In this document: one piece after another, positions 33,708-42,940 of the stretch
Position numbering within the stretch: position 1 is the stretch's first letter
Layout of the letters: each line of letters starts with the position of its first letter
NCBI RefSeq assembly: GCF_013408305.1
Contig: NZ_JACBZS010000001.1
Span: 3,038,001-3,102,000 of the forward strand
Direction: 5' to 3'
Length of the DNA stretch: 64,000 nucleotides
From: Naumannella cuiyingiana
Lineage (GTDB): Bacteria > Actinomycetota > Actinomycetes > Propionibacteriales > Propionibacteriaceae
Translations under genes and position numbers: made by a program
The notes under the pieces: generated by a model
Database searches by the model: none
What the model was told of the DNA's origin: nothing
What the model saw: only the letters and a program-made list of their open reading frames with translations

Positions 33708-34298
33708 TCAGGCGGCCGGCTTGATCTCGCTCTCGACGACCCACTTGTGGTTGGTCATCTTCATGCCGCCCGCCTCGTAGTCGACCATGTAGACGGTCTC
33801 GTCAGTGGAGGAGGCGATGGTGGCCTTCGCGCCCTTCATCCCCTTCATGTGCTCGGCCTCCAGCGTGACCTCGGTGCCGTCGGCCAGCCGCTTGCTACCG
33901 GCGTCCTTGATCTCCTGCTGGACGACCCACTTGTGGTCCTTGACCGGCTCGCCGCCGGTGGTGGGGGCGAAGTCCACCGCGTAGGTGTAAGTGCTGTAGG
34001 CCCCGACGATGGTGGCCTTCGCGCCGTCCATGCCCATCATGTGGTCGGCGGTGAGGATCACCTTCGTGCCGACCGGGTACTTCGGGGCGGCGGCGGTCTT
34101 GATGCCCGCGGGCGCGGGCCCGCCGTCCATGGGGTGCTCCATCGACGAGTGGTCCATCCCGCCGTCGCTGCTGGCCGGGGTGCTGGCTGAGCTGCTGCCG
34201 TGGCCCTGATGGTCCTGGCCGGCGCTGGTGCATCCGGCGAGGGCCAGCGCTCCGCCGAGCACTCCCGCGGCCAGTGCTGCTGTCAGTCGCTTTCGCAT
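33708..34298 (-). CDS. YdhK-like (DUF1541) lipoprotein
   Basis: A 196-residue lipoprotein with lipobox LALAGC (Cys23), a His/Met/Ser-rich linker (DHSSMEHPMDGG), and two DUF1541 repeats: HMMGMDGAKATIVGAY with DHKWVVQQEI, and HMKGMKGAKATIASS with NHKWVVESEI. The repeated HM.GM.GA motif is a possible copper site on the outer face. It is first in the copper operon, immediately downstream of a CsoR box, and probably buffers copper outside the membrane. Confidence 0.9.
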   Translation of the reverse strand: MRKRLTAALAAGVLGGALALAGCTSAGQDHQGHGSSSASTPASSDGGMDHSSMEHPMDGGPAPAGIKTAAAPKYPVGTKVILTADHMMGMDGAKATIVGAYSTYTYAVDFAPTTGGEPVKDHKWVVQQEIKDAGSKRLADGTEVTLEAEHMKGMKGAKATIASSTDETVYMVDYEAGGMKMTNHKWVVESEIKPAA

Positions 34299-34338
34299 GT
34301 GGACTCCGTATCCTCGTCTCGATCCTGGTCTTAGCAAC

Positions 34339-34366
34339 CATATACCCCTATGGGGTATTCCATCAA
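34339..34366 (-). promoter_or_regulatory. CsoR-controlled promoter of ydhK-copB-csoR operon
   Basis: On the minus strand TTGATG (34366-34361), 16 bases, TATATG (34344-34339). The 17-bp box ATACCCC-TAT-GGGGTAT (34342-34358) fills the spacer; its seven-base arms are perfect. The box also lies upstream of the divergent monooxygenase at 34469. Confidence 0.85.
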
Positions 34367-34468
34367 CGTGGTCATCGTGTTGTTGGCCGCGCCCCGGGCA
34401 GGAGAGCGCCGCTTGTGCTTGGATCGACGCATGGCGGGCGACACGAGCGGAAGTGAGCTGCCGGGCTG

Positions 34469-35536
34469 ATGACAGCTGTCGATCATGAGGTTCTGGTCGT
34501 CGGTGGCGGCCAGGCCGGGCTGGCGGTGGGCTACCACCTGCTGCAGCGGGACGTGGACTTTCTCATCGTCGACGCCGGCCCGGCGATCGGCCACAGCTGG
34601 CGCTCGCGGTGGGACTCGCTGAAGCTCTTCACACCTGCTCAGTACGCGAACCTGCCGGGCCGGGCGTTCCCTGCACCGACCGACACCTACCCGGGGCGGG
34701 ATCAGGTGGCCGACTACCTCGGCAGCTACGCCACCTGGCTGGAACCGCCCCTCCGCCTGAACACCCGCCTGACCCGGCTCGAAACCTCAGGCGACCACTT
34801 CCGAGCACGCACCGCTGCCGGTAGCACCATCACCGCGCGGCAGGTGGTCATCGCCACCGGGCCGTTCTCCCAGCCGTTCGTGCCACCCGTGGCGACCGGC
34901 CTGGCCGCGGTGGTCCAGGTCCACACGGCCGACTACCGCAACCCGACGCGGTTTCCTGATGGCGTCGTGCTCGTGGTCGGCGGCGGAAACTCCGGCTTTC
35001 AGATCGCTGCCGAACTGGCCTCTGCCGGTCGACGCGTCGTGCTGTCGGAGGGCCGGCAGAACGCCTGCGTGCCGCAGCGACCGTTGGGCCGGGACATCTT
35101 CTGGTGGCAGGATCGCCTCGGGCTGCTCCGGGTCGCGGCCAACAGCCCGCTGGGCAGGAAGATGCAGGCCAACGACGGCACCGTCATCGGCTCGTCCCGC
35201 CGCCAGTTGACACAGCGCGGCGTCTCCTTCCGGCCCCGGCTGGTCGGCGGTCAAGGTCGGCTCGTCGGGTTCAGCGACGGTTCGTCGTTGCAAGTTGACG
35301 CGGTCCTGTGGGCAACCGGTTTCGTGATCGACGACTCCTGGATCGGGATCGATGGCGTACTGGACGACTGGTCGCGGCTCCGACACGAGCGCGGTGTCGT
35401 GACCGGCGCTGCCGGCCTCTACACCGTCGGCCGACCGTGGCAGACCACAATCGGATCGGCCTTGCTGGGATTCGTCCAACACGACGCTCGAACCATCGCC
35501 CAGCAGATCACGACAACCTTGCCGGGCCACAGCTAG
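34469..35536 (+). CDS. Flavin-containing monooxygenase-like oxidoreductase (CzcO type)
   Basis: A 355-residue flavoprotein with VVGGGQAGLAVGYHL, the FMO-like SRWDSLKLFTPAQYANLPG, VVGGGNSGFQIAAELA and WATGFVIDDSWIGID. It is related to the ArsO protein at 3086-4150 but clearly distinct in sequence. It starts 110 bases past the CsoR box, divergent from ydhK. Members of this group sit in many metal operons without a settled role; redox chemistry on a thiol, sulfide or metallophore is possible. Confidence 0.82.
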   Translation: MTAVDHEVLVVGGGQAGLAVGYHLLQRDVDFLIVDAGPAIGHSWRSRWDSLKLFTPAQYANLPGRAFPAPTDTYPGRDQVADYLGSYATWLEPPLRLNTRLTRLETSGDHFRARTAAGSTITARQVVIATGPFSQPFVPPVATGLAAVVQVHTADYRNPTRFPDGVVLVVGGGNSGFQIAAELASAGRRVVLSEGRQNACVPQRPLGRDIFWWQDRLGLLRVAANSPLGRKMQANDGTVIGSSRRQLTQRGVSFRPRLVGGQGRLVGFSDGSSLQVDAVLWATGFVIDDSWIGIDGVLDDWSRLRHERGVVTGAAGLYTVGRPWQTTIGSALLGFVQHDARTIAQQITTTLPGHS

Positions 35537-35717
35537 AAGGCCATCTCCAACGCCGTCACGCAGGACCGTGTATGACCGACCAGGTCCGGGCGCACACGCG
35601 GTGAACCGATGGCCCGGTGCTCGCGCGCCCGTCTGGGCCCCGTGACTTGCGCCGCTCAGCGCAAGGCTTGATGGACCGCGGCCCACGCCGGTCTCGCCGC
35701 CGCTGATCACGGCCGGA

Positions 35718-37997
35718 TCATCGTGCGCGGACCGGGACGATGCTGCGGAACCCGCGCAGGCGGAGGCTGTTGCCGACGACGAAGACGCTGGAGAAGGCCA
35801 TCGCCGCGCCTGCGAGCATCGGGTTGAGCATGCCCAGGGCCGCGACCGGGATGGCCGCGACGTTGTAGGCGAAGGCCCAGAACAGGTTGGCCTTGATCGT
35901 GCCCAGCGTCCTGCGGGAAAGCCGGATCGCGTCGACCGCGGCGCGCAGGTCGCCGCGCACGAGGGTGATGTCGGAGGCCTCGATGGCGACGTCGGTGCCG
36001 GTGCCCATGGCCAGGCCGAGGTCGGCCTGCGCCAGCGCCGGGGCGTCGTTGACGCCGTCGCCGACCATCGCCACCACCTTCCCTTGGCCCTGGAGGCGGG
36101 CGACGACGTCGACCTTGTCCTTGGGCAGGACTTCGGCGATGACCTGGTCGATGCCGACCTCGGCGGCGATCCGCTTGGCCACGGCCTCGTTGTCTCCTGT
36201 GAGCAGCACCGGGGTCAGGCCCAGGCCCTTAAGGCCCTGGATCGCCTCGGCGCTGGTCGGCTTGACCGTGTCGGCCACGACGAGGATCCCGCGGGCCTGC
36301 CCGTCCCAGCCGGCGGCGACGACGGTCTTGCCCTCGGCCTCGGCTGCGGCCTTGGCGGCGGCGACGTCGGGGGAGAGGTGCTGGGACCAGTCGGCTAGCA
36401 GGGACTCGCGGCCGACGAGCACGGCGTGGCCGTCGACGACGCCCTGCACGCCCTTGCCCGCGACGTTGGCGAAGTCCTCCGGCGTCGGGAGCTGCCCGAC
36501 CTCCTGGACCGCGCCCTTGGCGATGGCCTGGGCGATTGGGTGCTCGGAGGCGTCCTCCAGCGCCCCGGCCAGGCGCAGCAGCTCGGCGCGGTCGGTGCCG
36601 GGCTCGGCGATCGCCTCGACGAGCGTCATCTTGCCGGTGGTGACGGTGCCGGTCTTGTCCAGCACCACGGTGTCGACCTTGCGGGTGGACTCCAGCACCT
36701 CGGGGCCCTTGATCAGGATTCCCAGCTGCGCGCCGCGGCCGGTGCCGACCAGCAGGGCGGTGGGGGTTGCCAGGCCGAGGGCGCAGGGGCAGGCGATGAC
36801 CAGGACCGCGACCGCGGCGGTTAACGCGGCCGAGACGCCGGCCCCGGAGATCAGCCATGCCGCGAGGGCGACGAGCGCGATGGCGATGACGATCGGGACG
36901 AACACGCCCGAGATCCTGTCGGCCAGCCGCTGGACGGCGGCCTTGCCGGACTGGGCGTCCTCGACGAGCTTGGCCATCTGCGCCAGCTGGGTGTCCGAGC
37001 CGACGCGGGTCGCCCGGACGACCAGGCGGCCGCCGGCGTTCACGGTGGCCCCTGTGACCGGGTCGCCTTCGCCGACCTCGACGGGCACGGACTCGCCGGT
37101 GAGCATGGAGGCGTCCACCGCGGAGGTGCCGGAGACGACGGTGCCGTCGGTGGCGATCTTCTCGCCCGGGCGGACGACGAAGTCGTCGCCCGCGGCCAGC
37201 TCGGAGGTCGGGATCTTGACCTCGGCCCCGTCGCGCAGCACCGAGACCTCCTTCGCTCCGAGGTCGAGCAGCGCGCGCAGCGCCGCGCCGGCCTGGCGCT
37301 TGGAGCGCTTCTCGAAATAGCGGCCGGCGAGGATGAACATCGTCACCCCGGCGGCCGCCTCGAGGTAGATGTTGCCCGCGCCGTCGGAGCGGGCCAGGGC
37401 GAACTCGAACGGGTGCTTCATGCCGGGCATGCCGGCGTGGCCGAGGAACAGCGCGTAGAGCGACCACAGGAACGCCGCCGAGGTGCCCATCGAGACGAGC
37501 GTGTCCATCGTCGCGGTGCCGTGCTTGAGGTTGGTCCACGCCGCCTTGTGGAACGGCCAGCCCGCCCAGACGATCACCGGCGCGGCCAGGGTCAGCGAGG
37601 CCCACTGCCAGTAGGTGAACTGCAGGGCCGGGATCATCGACATCGCGATCACCGGGACGGTGAGCACGATCGACCCGATCAGCCGCTGCCTGAGCGAGGT
37701 CAGCTCCGGGTCGGCCTCCTCGCTCTCGCCGTCAGCCGACTCGGCGGTCGTCGAGCTCGGGGGCTTGGGCAGGGCCGCGGTGTAGCCGGTCTTCTCGACC
37801 TCGGCGACCAGCAGCGCGGGGTCGTAGTCCGCGGGCACGGTGACCTTGGCCTTCTCAGTGGCGTAGTTGACCGACGCGGTGACGCCGTCGAGCTTGTTGA
37901 GCTTGCGCTCGATCCGGTTCGCGCACGAGGCGCAGGTCATCCCGCCGATCTCCAGCTCGATGCCGGCGTCCGCGCTGAGCGGCGCTGGTGCAGTCAT
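35718..37997 (-). CDS. copA: P1B-1 type Cu(I)-exporting ATPase
   Basis: A 759-residue ATPase with one N-terminal HMA domain ([17 protein letters not shown], about 17-30), TGESVPVE, the Cu(I) motif [40 protein letters not shown] and [16 protein letters not shown]. Domain order and length are standard. Its ATG follows AGGA, 146 bases after the copZ stop; the pair is presumably transcribed together from the CsoR-controlled copZ promoter. It receives Cu(I) from CopZ and pumps it out. Confidence 0.96.
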   Translation of the reverse strand: MTAPAPLSADAGIELEIGGMTCASCANRIERKLNKLDGVTASVNYATEKAKVTVPADYDPALLVAEVEKTGYTAALPKPPSSTTAESADGESEEADPELTSLRQRLIGSIVLTVPVIAMSMIPALQFTYWQWASLTLAAPVIVWAGWPFHKAAWTNLKHGTATMDTLVSMGTSAAFLWSLYALFLGHAGMPGMKHPFEFALARSDGAGNIYLEAAAGVTMFILAGRYFEKRSKRQAGAALRALLDLGAKEVSVLRDGAEVKIPTSELAAGDDFVVRPGEKIATDGTVVSGTSAVDASMLTGESVPVEVGEGDPVTGATVNAGGRLVVRATRVGSDTQLAQMAKLVEDAQSGKAAVQRLADRISGVFVPIVIAIALVALAAWLISGAGVSAALTAAVAVLVIACPCALGLATPTALLVGTGRGAQLGILIKGPEVLESTRKVDTVVLDKTGTVTTGKMTLVEAIAEPGTDRAELLRLAGALEDASEHPIAQAIAKGAVQEVGQLPTPEDFANVAGKGVQGVVDGHAVLVGRESLLADWSQHLSPDVAAAKAAAEAEGKTVVAAGWDGQARGILVVADTVKPTSAEAIQGLKGLGLTPVLLTGDNEAVAKRIAAEVGIDQVIAEVLPKDKVDVVARLQGQGKVVAMVGDGVNDAPALAQADLGLAMGTGTDVAIEASDITLVRGDLRAAVDAIRLSRRTLGTIKANLFWAFAYNVAAIPVAALGMLNPMLAGAAMAFSSVFVVGNSLRLRGFRSIVPVRAR

Positions 37998-38143
37998 CCT
38001 CTGCCGTCCTTTCTCTCCTCCGGGCTCTGCGGCGTCCGGCTCGTGCGCAGGGCAGTCATACCCCGTGCGATCAGTGGTGCGCGCTCAGCCCCCGTCGCCA
38101 TCGGAGTCGACGGGAAGCGTGAGCCGCGCTGGTGGTGGTGTCG

Positions 38144-38353
38144 TCAGGCGCGCACGGCCGTGTAGCCGGCCTCCTCGACAGCGGCTAGGACCTTCGCGTC
38201 GTCGATATCGCCGGAGCCGGACACGACGAGCTTGCCGGTCTGCGCGCTGACCTCGACGTCCTCGACGCCGGGGACCCCGCTGACCTCCTCGCGGACCGAC
38301 ATCTCGCAGTGCCCGCAGGTCATGCCCGTCACCTGGTACTCGTTCGCAGCCAT
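38144..38353 (-). CDS. copZ: Copper chaperone CopZ (HMA domain)
   Basis: A 69-residue single HMA domain: YQVTGMTCGHCEMSVREEV with the Cu(I)-binding CxxC, then a standard beta-alpha-beta ending EEAGYTAVRA. It shuttles Cu(I) to CopA, encoded directly downstream. GGAGG lies eight bases before the ATG. Two CsoR-like boxes lie upstream. Confidence 0.95.
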   Translation of the reverse strand: MAANEYQVTGMTCGHCEMSVREEVSGVPGVEDVEVSAQTGKLVVSGSGDIDDAKVLAAVEEAGYTAVRA

Positions 38354-38373
38354 CGATTGCCTCCTCAGTAGAG

Positions 38374-38432
38374 ATACCCCCGGTGGGTACCGCGTACGAG
38401 TAACCGTATACCCCTGCTGGGTATTCTCGCAA
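38374..38432 (-). promoter_or_regulatory. copZ-copA promoter with two CsoR-like boxes
   Basis: Minus-strand TTGCGA (38432-38427), 16 bases, TATACG (38410-38405). Box ATACCCCTGCTGGGTAT (38408-38424) fills the spacer; a second, ATACCCCCGGTGGGTAC (38374-38390), lies downstream between promoter and start codon. The first matches the ydhK promoter layout base for base in spacing. Confidence 0.8.
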
Positions 38433-38465
38433 GGCGGGGCGTGCGCCTCGTCGACGGATCCTCCG

Positions 38466-38496
38466 TTGGAGACGGGATACGCCACCGGGGTATGCT
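38466..38496 (+). promoter_or_regulatory. CsoR-like box and leaderless promoter of the DUF6153-like gene
   Basis: TTGGAG (38466-38471), 19 bases, TATGCT (38491-38496), then seven bases to a GTG start at 38504. The box ATACGCCACCGGGGTAT (38477-38493) overlaps the -10; its left arm is degenerate. It is divergent from copZ. Confidence 0.6.
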
Positions 38497-38503
38497 GTGC
38501 AGC

Positions 38504-38947
38504 GTGGAGACCGCGACCGCCGAACCCCGCTGCAGCCGGCACCGGCTGCAGCTCTTCGTCCTCGCGGCCCTGCTGATCGCCGGCCTCCTCGGCATGCACT
38601 CGCTGGTCAGCGGTGCCGGGGCCACGGCCATGAGCGCCCCCATGGCCTCGATGAAGCATTCCGCCCCGGCGACGCCAGCTCTGACCGCCGAGGCGGCCGT
38701 CCCCTCGTCGTCGACGTCCGGATCGCACGGCATGGTCCACGGCTCCGGCGGCTGCGCGGGTGCCATGAGCAGCGGCTCAGGCTCCACCTGCGTCCCTGGG
38801 CCCACCGGCAAGAGCATCCCCGTCCTTCCGGCCCCGCTCGCCGCGACCCTGCCCGAGCTCGGCCCCGCGCCCGAGCCGGTGCTGTTGCTCCAGACGCCCC
38901 GAAGGCTGGCCCTGTCGCACCTGGAACTGTCGATCTATCGAACGTGA
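38504..38947 (+). CDS. DUF6153-like membrane protein (copy 4)
   Basis: A 147-residue protein: CSRHRLQLFVLAALLIAGLLGMHSLV gives a first membrane segment preceded by a basic Cys-containing start, then a Met/His/Ser-rich extracytoplasmic stretch (APMASMKHS, SHGMVHGSGGC). The second Cys-rich segment of the other copies is weaker here, but the ending SHLELSIYRT is the same. GTG 38504 is favoured by the promoter position; ATG 38492 is in frame. The Met/His motifs and CsoR box support a copper role. Confidence 0.68.
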   Translation: METATAEPRCSRHRLQLFVLAALLIAGLLGMHSLVSGAGATAMSAPMASMKHSAPATPALTAEAAVPSSSTSGSHGMVHGSGGCAGAMSSGSGSTCVPGPTGKSIPVLPAPLAATLPELGPAPEPVLLLQTPRRLALSHLELSIYRT

Positions 38948-39159
38948 GCAGCGGGGAGCGCCCTCATCGGCGCTCCTGCCCATCGGGGGCAGGCCAATGA
39001 CCCTGCCCTGCATCTGCGACGGCATCGCGCCCAGATGGCGCTGACCCCTCTCCCGAGGGCCCTCGAGCCTGCGCATCCGATCAACCGTGGTCGTCGAGCG
39101 CGTCGAGGCCGATGCCCGTGGCACCGCTCACCATCGACACAGAAGGACATCGTTCAACC

Positions 39160-40662
39160 ATGCACACCGACCTGAACCGCCGCCAGTTCCTCGCCGGCGC
39201 ACTGGCCCTCACCGCCGCAGGCCTCGCCGGCTGCACCTCCACCAGCAAGCCCACCTCGTTCGTCGGGCCCGACAGCGCCGCCGTCGCGAAGGCCGAATCC
39301 AAGCGCCGCCGCACCGGCGCGACCGTGCAGCGCGCCCTGACCGCCGAACCGGCCACCGTGGACCTGGCCGGGAAAGAGGCGAAGACCTGGGCCTTCACCG
39401 GAGCGTCGGCGACCAAGCCGATCCGCGGCAACGTCGGCGACACCCTCAAGGTCGCCCTCACCAACAAGCTGCCCGACCCGACTACCGTGCACTGGCACGG
39501 GCTCGCGCTGCGCAACGACATGGACGGGGTGCCGAACCTCACCCAGAAGCCGGTCGAGCCAGGCGGGACGTTCTCCTACCAGTTCGCGCTCCCGCAGGCC
39601 GGGACCTACTGGTTCCACCCGCACGTGGGCACCCAGCTCGACCGCGGCCTGTACGCGCCGCTGATCATCGACGACCCCAACGAGAAGGCCGACTACGACC
39701 AGGAATGGATCATCGTCCTCGACGACTGGCTCGACGGCGTCACCGCGACACCCGACCAGGTGATGAAGGAACTCGGCAGGGGCATGATGGACCACGGCGG
39801 CATGGACATGGGGCCGATGCGGATGGGCAACACCCTGATGGGGGCGACCTCGCCGCTGCTCGGCGGCGACGCCGGCGACGTCTACTACCCGCTCTACCTG
39901 ATCAACGGCAGGCCAGCGGCCGACCCCGAAACCTTCACCGCGAAGCCGGGCCAGAAGATCAGACTGCGGATCATCAACGCCGGCGGCGACACCGCCTTCC
40001 GGTTCGGCGTCGCCGAGCACCCGCTCACCATCACCCACACCGACGGCTACCCGGTCAAGCCGCACGAGGCCGAGAGCGTCGTGCTCGGCATGGGCGAGCG
40101 CTACGACGCCGTCATCACCGTCGGCGACGGCGCGTTCGCCGTCATGGCCGAAGCCCTCGGGAAGCAGGACCAGGCCGTCGCCGTCCTGCGCACCGGATCC
40201 GGCAGCGCCCCGGCCAAGGGCGCGAAGCTCCCGCAGACGAAAGCTCCCGCCACCGCGGCCGACCTCAAGGCGACCGGCGCGGTCGCCCTGCCCAAGCGCG
40301 CCGTGGACCGCACACTCGTCCTCGAGCTGACCGGGGCCATGGAGAAGTACGACTGGGCGATCAACGGCAAGCGCATGGACATGGAGCAGCCCATGCGCGA
40401 CGCCCTCGGCATCGTCGACGGGGAGCGCGTCGCGCTGGAGTTCAAGAACAGCACCAAGATGTGGCATCCCATGCACCTGCACGGCCACACCTACCAGCAC
40501 GCCGGCGGCGGGCCCCGCAAGGACACCTCCATCGTCCTGCCCGGCAAGACCCTCCGCGTCGAGTTCGACGCCGACAACCCCGGCCGCTGGCTCACGCACT
40601 GCCACAACGTCTACCACGGCGAGGCCGGGATGATGGCCGCTGTCGCCTACCAGCAGGGTTGA
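39160..40662 (+). CDS. Multicopper oxidase, Tat-exported, probable cuprous oxidase
   Basis: A 500-residue three-cupredoxin enzyme. The N-terminus carries a twin-arginine signal (LNRRQFLAGALAL) followed by LAGC at Cys25, so it may be a Tat-exported lipoprotein. All four copper motifs are present: VHWHGLAL, FHPHVG, WHPMHLHGHTY and THCHNVYHGEAGMM. A Met/Gly-rich loop (GMMDHGGMDMGPMRMG, about residues 208-225) resembles the Met-rich copper-binding region of CueO. It oxidises Cu(I) outside the membrane. It is downstream of the DUF6153-like gene and probably in the same copper-induced unit. Confidence 0.93.
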   Translation: MHTDLNRRQFLAGALALTAAGLAGCTSTSKPTSFVGPDSAAVAKAESKRRRTGATVQRALTAEPATVDLAGKEAKTWAFTGASATKPIRGNVGDTLKVALTNKLPDPTTVHWHGLALRNDMDGVPNLTQKPVEPGGTFSYQFALPQAGTYWFHPHVGTQLDRGLYAPLIIDDPNEKADYDQEWIIVLDDWLDGVTATPDQVMKELGRGMMDHGGMDMGPMRMGNTLMGATSPLLGGDAGDVYYPLYLINGRPAADPETFTAKPGQKIRLRIINAGGDTAFRFGVAEHPLTITHTDGYPVKPHEAESVVLGMGERYDAVITVGDGAFAVMAEALGKQDQAVAVLRTGSGSAPAKGAKLPQTKAPATAADLKATGAVALPKRAVDRTLVLELTGAMEKYDWAINGKRMDMEQPMRDALGIVDGERVALEFKNSTKMWHPMHLHGHTYQHAGGGPRKDTSIVLPGKTLRVEFDADNPGRWLTHCHNVYHGEAGMMAAVAYQQG

Positions 40663-40879
40663 CCTGTCGGACGAGCTCGGCGGCCAAGGGGCCCGGCGTT
40701 AAACGGGCCAAAGCGCAAACGGGTCGTTGTTGGCCGCTGCAGGTTCCCGCGCACACCCAATTGGTTGAGGTTCTTGGCCATCGAGCGATCAAGCGGCGTC
40801 CTCTGGTCATACAGGGGATTCACGGAGAGGATCCCGGCGGCGTGAGGCGCTTTCAGACCAGAAGGGGCAAAGCGTTGGA

Positions 40880-41312
40880 TCAGCAGGGTCGTCGTGCGCC
40901 GGAGAACGGCATGCATCTAATCTTGGAGTGCTCGACCGATTTGCCCGGCCGCGGCGTGTGGATCATGACTCCGTTGCCGACGTCGCTGGGTGCGGTGGCG
41001 TTGCAGAAGAAGACGATGTCGCCAGCTTGGAAAGTCGGATATGGCGACGGGTGAGCCGTCGCGGGATTGGGGCTGCGATGTTCGGCTGATCTGGACGCCG
41101 GCGGCTTCCCAGGCTGTCTGGGTGATGCCGGAGCAGTCATATGAACCGGGGTCGGTCGCTCCGAATTCGTAGGGTTTTCCGAGCTGGGACTTGGCGAAGG
41201 CGACTGCCGTTCGCGCCCTTGCTGGAAGCCGGTGAACTCGGAAGCGCTGGTCGAGTTAGGGGTGGTGCTGGTCGAGTCGGTCCCCGCTGCGCTGGAGCCG
41301 GGGCCGGCGGCT
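40880..41312 (-). pseudogene. Frameshifted NlpC/P60 peptidase remnant
   Basis: Three frames must be joined to read the gene. A Pro-rich linker (NAVKPPAPAPA) comes first, then the domain start AVAFAKSQLGKPYEFGATDPG and SYDCSGITQTAWEAAGV with the catalytic Cys near 41134, then after one extra T the continuation FQAGDIVFFCNATA. The Gly-His-Val-Gly stretch with the catalytic histidine is missing, and the end GVMIHTPRPG and SGARRPC* follows directly. This is a dead cell-wall peptidase of the type carried by actinobacterial conjugative elements (VirB1/TraG-like). Confidence 0.7.
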
Positions 41313-42437
41313 TCACTGCGTTGCCGGTGATCGCCCGTGTCCCAGGGTGGCGGGCTGGGCTGCATCATCTGGCGGTGTGACCAGCAGCCGGCCGAGCACC
41401 ACCGCCTCCACAACGGTGAGGGCTACCACGCCGGCCCAGAGTTCAACGGTCCATGCCACCCCGACACTCAGATGCAGTCCCAGTAGCTGTGCCGGCCATA
41501 CGAACAGCGGTACTGCCGCAACCCATCCCTGGTGTTCGGGCCGCCGAGTCCGTGCGGCGGACACGGCGATGTCGGCGACGGCAGCACCCAGCACGGCTGC
41601 AATCGCCGCCACGATGTTCTGCCAGTTCTGCAACGCGGCCCCCGGGATGGCCGCAAGCGCAACGAGCATGGTGATCGCCCCGGTCGGGAGTCGCCGGCCG
41701 TTGCTGGCCATCAACAGCGGAACGGTGAGCAATGCCGTTGTCAACAAATAGGATGCCAGCCCCAGTGACGTCGGCATTTCGCCGGCCTCATGACCCGGAG
41801 CGCCTTCGGGGATCGTGGTCATCGGAATCCGGGCCAACGGTGTGACGAAAACCGAGGTGTAGCTGAGGAAGAAGCCGGCGATCCCGGCGACAACGGCGTA
41901 GGAGATCACCGCCGGCCAGGACACGAGCGAACCGCTGCGCCGCGTGAGGCGGTCAGCACGAACTGGGCCGGAGACGAGGAGACCCGCGCCCACCAGGAGC
42001 AGAAGATGCGTCGGGGAGACCAGCGCATCGATGCCGGTCTCGATGCCCAGCAACGTGTGCCACAGCATGTCTCCCACGCCACCCAGCAGAAACACTCCGA
42101 CACCGATCGCGGAGAGACCGTAGCCAGGTGGGAAAGCCATCCGTGCACGAAGCGGCCATGACTGGGATGCGGATTCGTGGGGACGTGCTCGCCACTGCTT
42201 CCACCCCAGTCGCGCCGTCCACAGGGCAAGTGCGGCGAAGCCGGAGTAGAGAACGGCATGCCAGGGCGTAAAGAAGGTCTCCATGCCAGGCACGTTCAGA
42301 TGAGCCCAGCCGTCGGTGTACAGAGCGCCCATCAGCCACAGTCCGAATGCGGCGGCGATCAGATCTTCCCGGGTAGTCGATGCTGCCCACCGTCGAGGGT
42401 CTCGGGTCAGCTTGGGAGTTGCCGCTGTCGTATCCAT
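41313..42437 (-). CDS. Polytopic membrane protein under a CsoR-like box, unknown
   Basis: A 374-residue protein with about nine to ten membrane segments and no family that I recognise. Notable are GWAHLNVPGMETFFTPWHAV near the start, GDMLWHTLLGIETGIDALVSPTHLLLL in the middle (three His in or near membrane segments) and a Met/His-containing loop PEGAPGHEAGEMPTS. The ATG at 42437 has AAGGAG eight bases upstream. A copper-responsive promoter lies directly ahead. Copper or heme-copper related transport is inferred only from that. Confidence 0.8.
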   Translation of the reverse strand: MDTTAATPKLTRDPRRWAASTTREDLIAAAFGLWLMGALYTDGWAHLNVPGMETFFTPWHAVLYSGFAALALWTARLGWKQWRARPHESASQSWPLRARMAFPPGYGLSAIGVGVFLLGGVGDMLWHTLLGIETGIDALVSPTHLLLLVGAGLLVSGPVRADRLTRRSGSLVSWPAVISYAVVAGIAGFFLSYTSVFVTPLARIPMTTIPEGAPGHEAGEMPTSLGLASYLLTTALLTVPLLMASNGRRLPTGAITMLVALAAIPGAALQNWQNIVAAIAAVLGAAVADIAVSAARTRRPEHQGWVAAVPLFVWPAQLLGLHLSVGVAWTVELWAGVVALTVVEAVVLGRLLVTPPDDAAQPATLGHGRSPATQ

Positions 42438-42469
42438 GGATCTCAGCTCCTTCGGCGGGACGATTTCAT

Positions 42470-42505
42470 CGAACCATACCCCCCTAGGGTATAAGTTGCA
42501 AGGGT
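42470..42505 (-). promoter_or_regulatory. CsoR-like box and promoter of the 41313-42437 gene
   Basis: On the minus strand TTGCAA is followed by a 17-base spacer and TATGGT. The box ATACCCCCCTAGGGTAT (42476-42492) fills most of the spacer, as in the ydhK and copZ promoters. Confidence 0.7.
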
Positions 42506-42940
42506 TCTGTGCGATCGTGCTGGGTCGAGTCGTGTGGGTCGCGGATCGCTCGCCGACGAGGGGGCAGGGGGCTCTGACGCCGAGCCGCGTACGACACGAT
42601 GCGGGTGCCAGCCGGCGGCTCGACACTGCTCTCGTCCGGGATGGCGACGCACGAGGTCATGAGTGCCGATCCTCAGGTCTGCCACGCCATCCAGTCGCCA
42701 CAGACTCGTCCAGAAACCTCAGATACCGCAGGCGGTGTCGACGGCGCAGCGTGGTCCTCGGCTGCCGGCTTCTCCCTTGGAAGGGAGCCGATGTACGTTG
42801 AGATACAGAAGTCATTGATTGGAACCGGCGTGGAGCCCGCTACGGGCACTCGCCAGCCGGCCGAAACCAGCCTTTGGCAAGGAGAAACGCTTCCATTTTC
42901 ACTTCGCGTAGATCAATGTCACAAACGTGTGGAGTGGGGT
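42506..42940. other. Island-chromosome junction region without a recognisable gene
   Basis: About 435 bases between the copper-regulated promoter and the mutM tail. A frame opening at ATG 42791 after GGAAGGGAG runs into the mutM tail but has no recognisable domain in its first 50 residues. The last 60 bases are visibly more AT-rich than the surroundings. No integrase, tRNA gene or terminal inverted repeat was found. Confidence 0.6.

Noticed and set aside
40663-40879. Minus-strand frame following the NlpC/P60 remnant that might be a further transfer gene
   Set aside because: A readable stretch exists, but no family could be recognised and there is no start signal.
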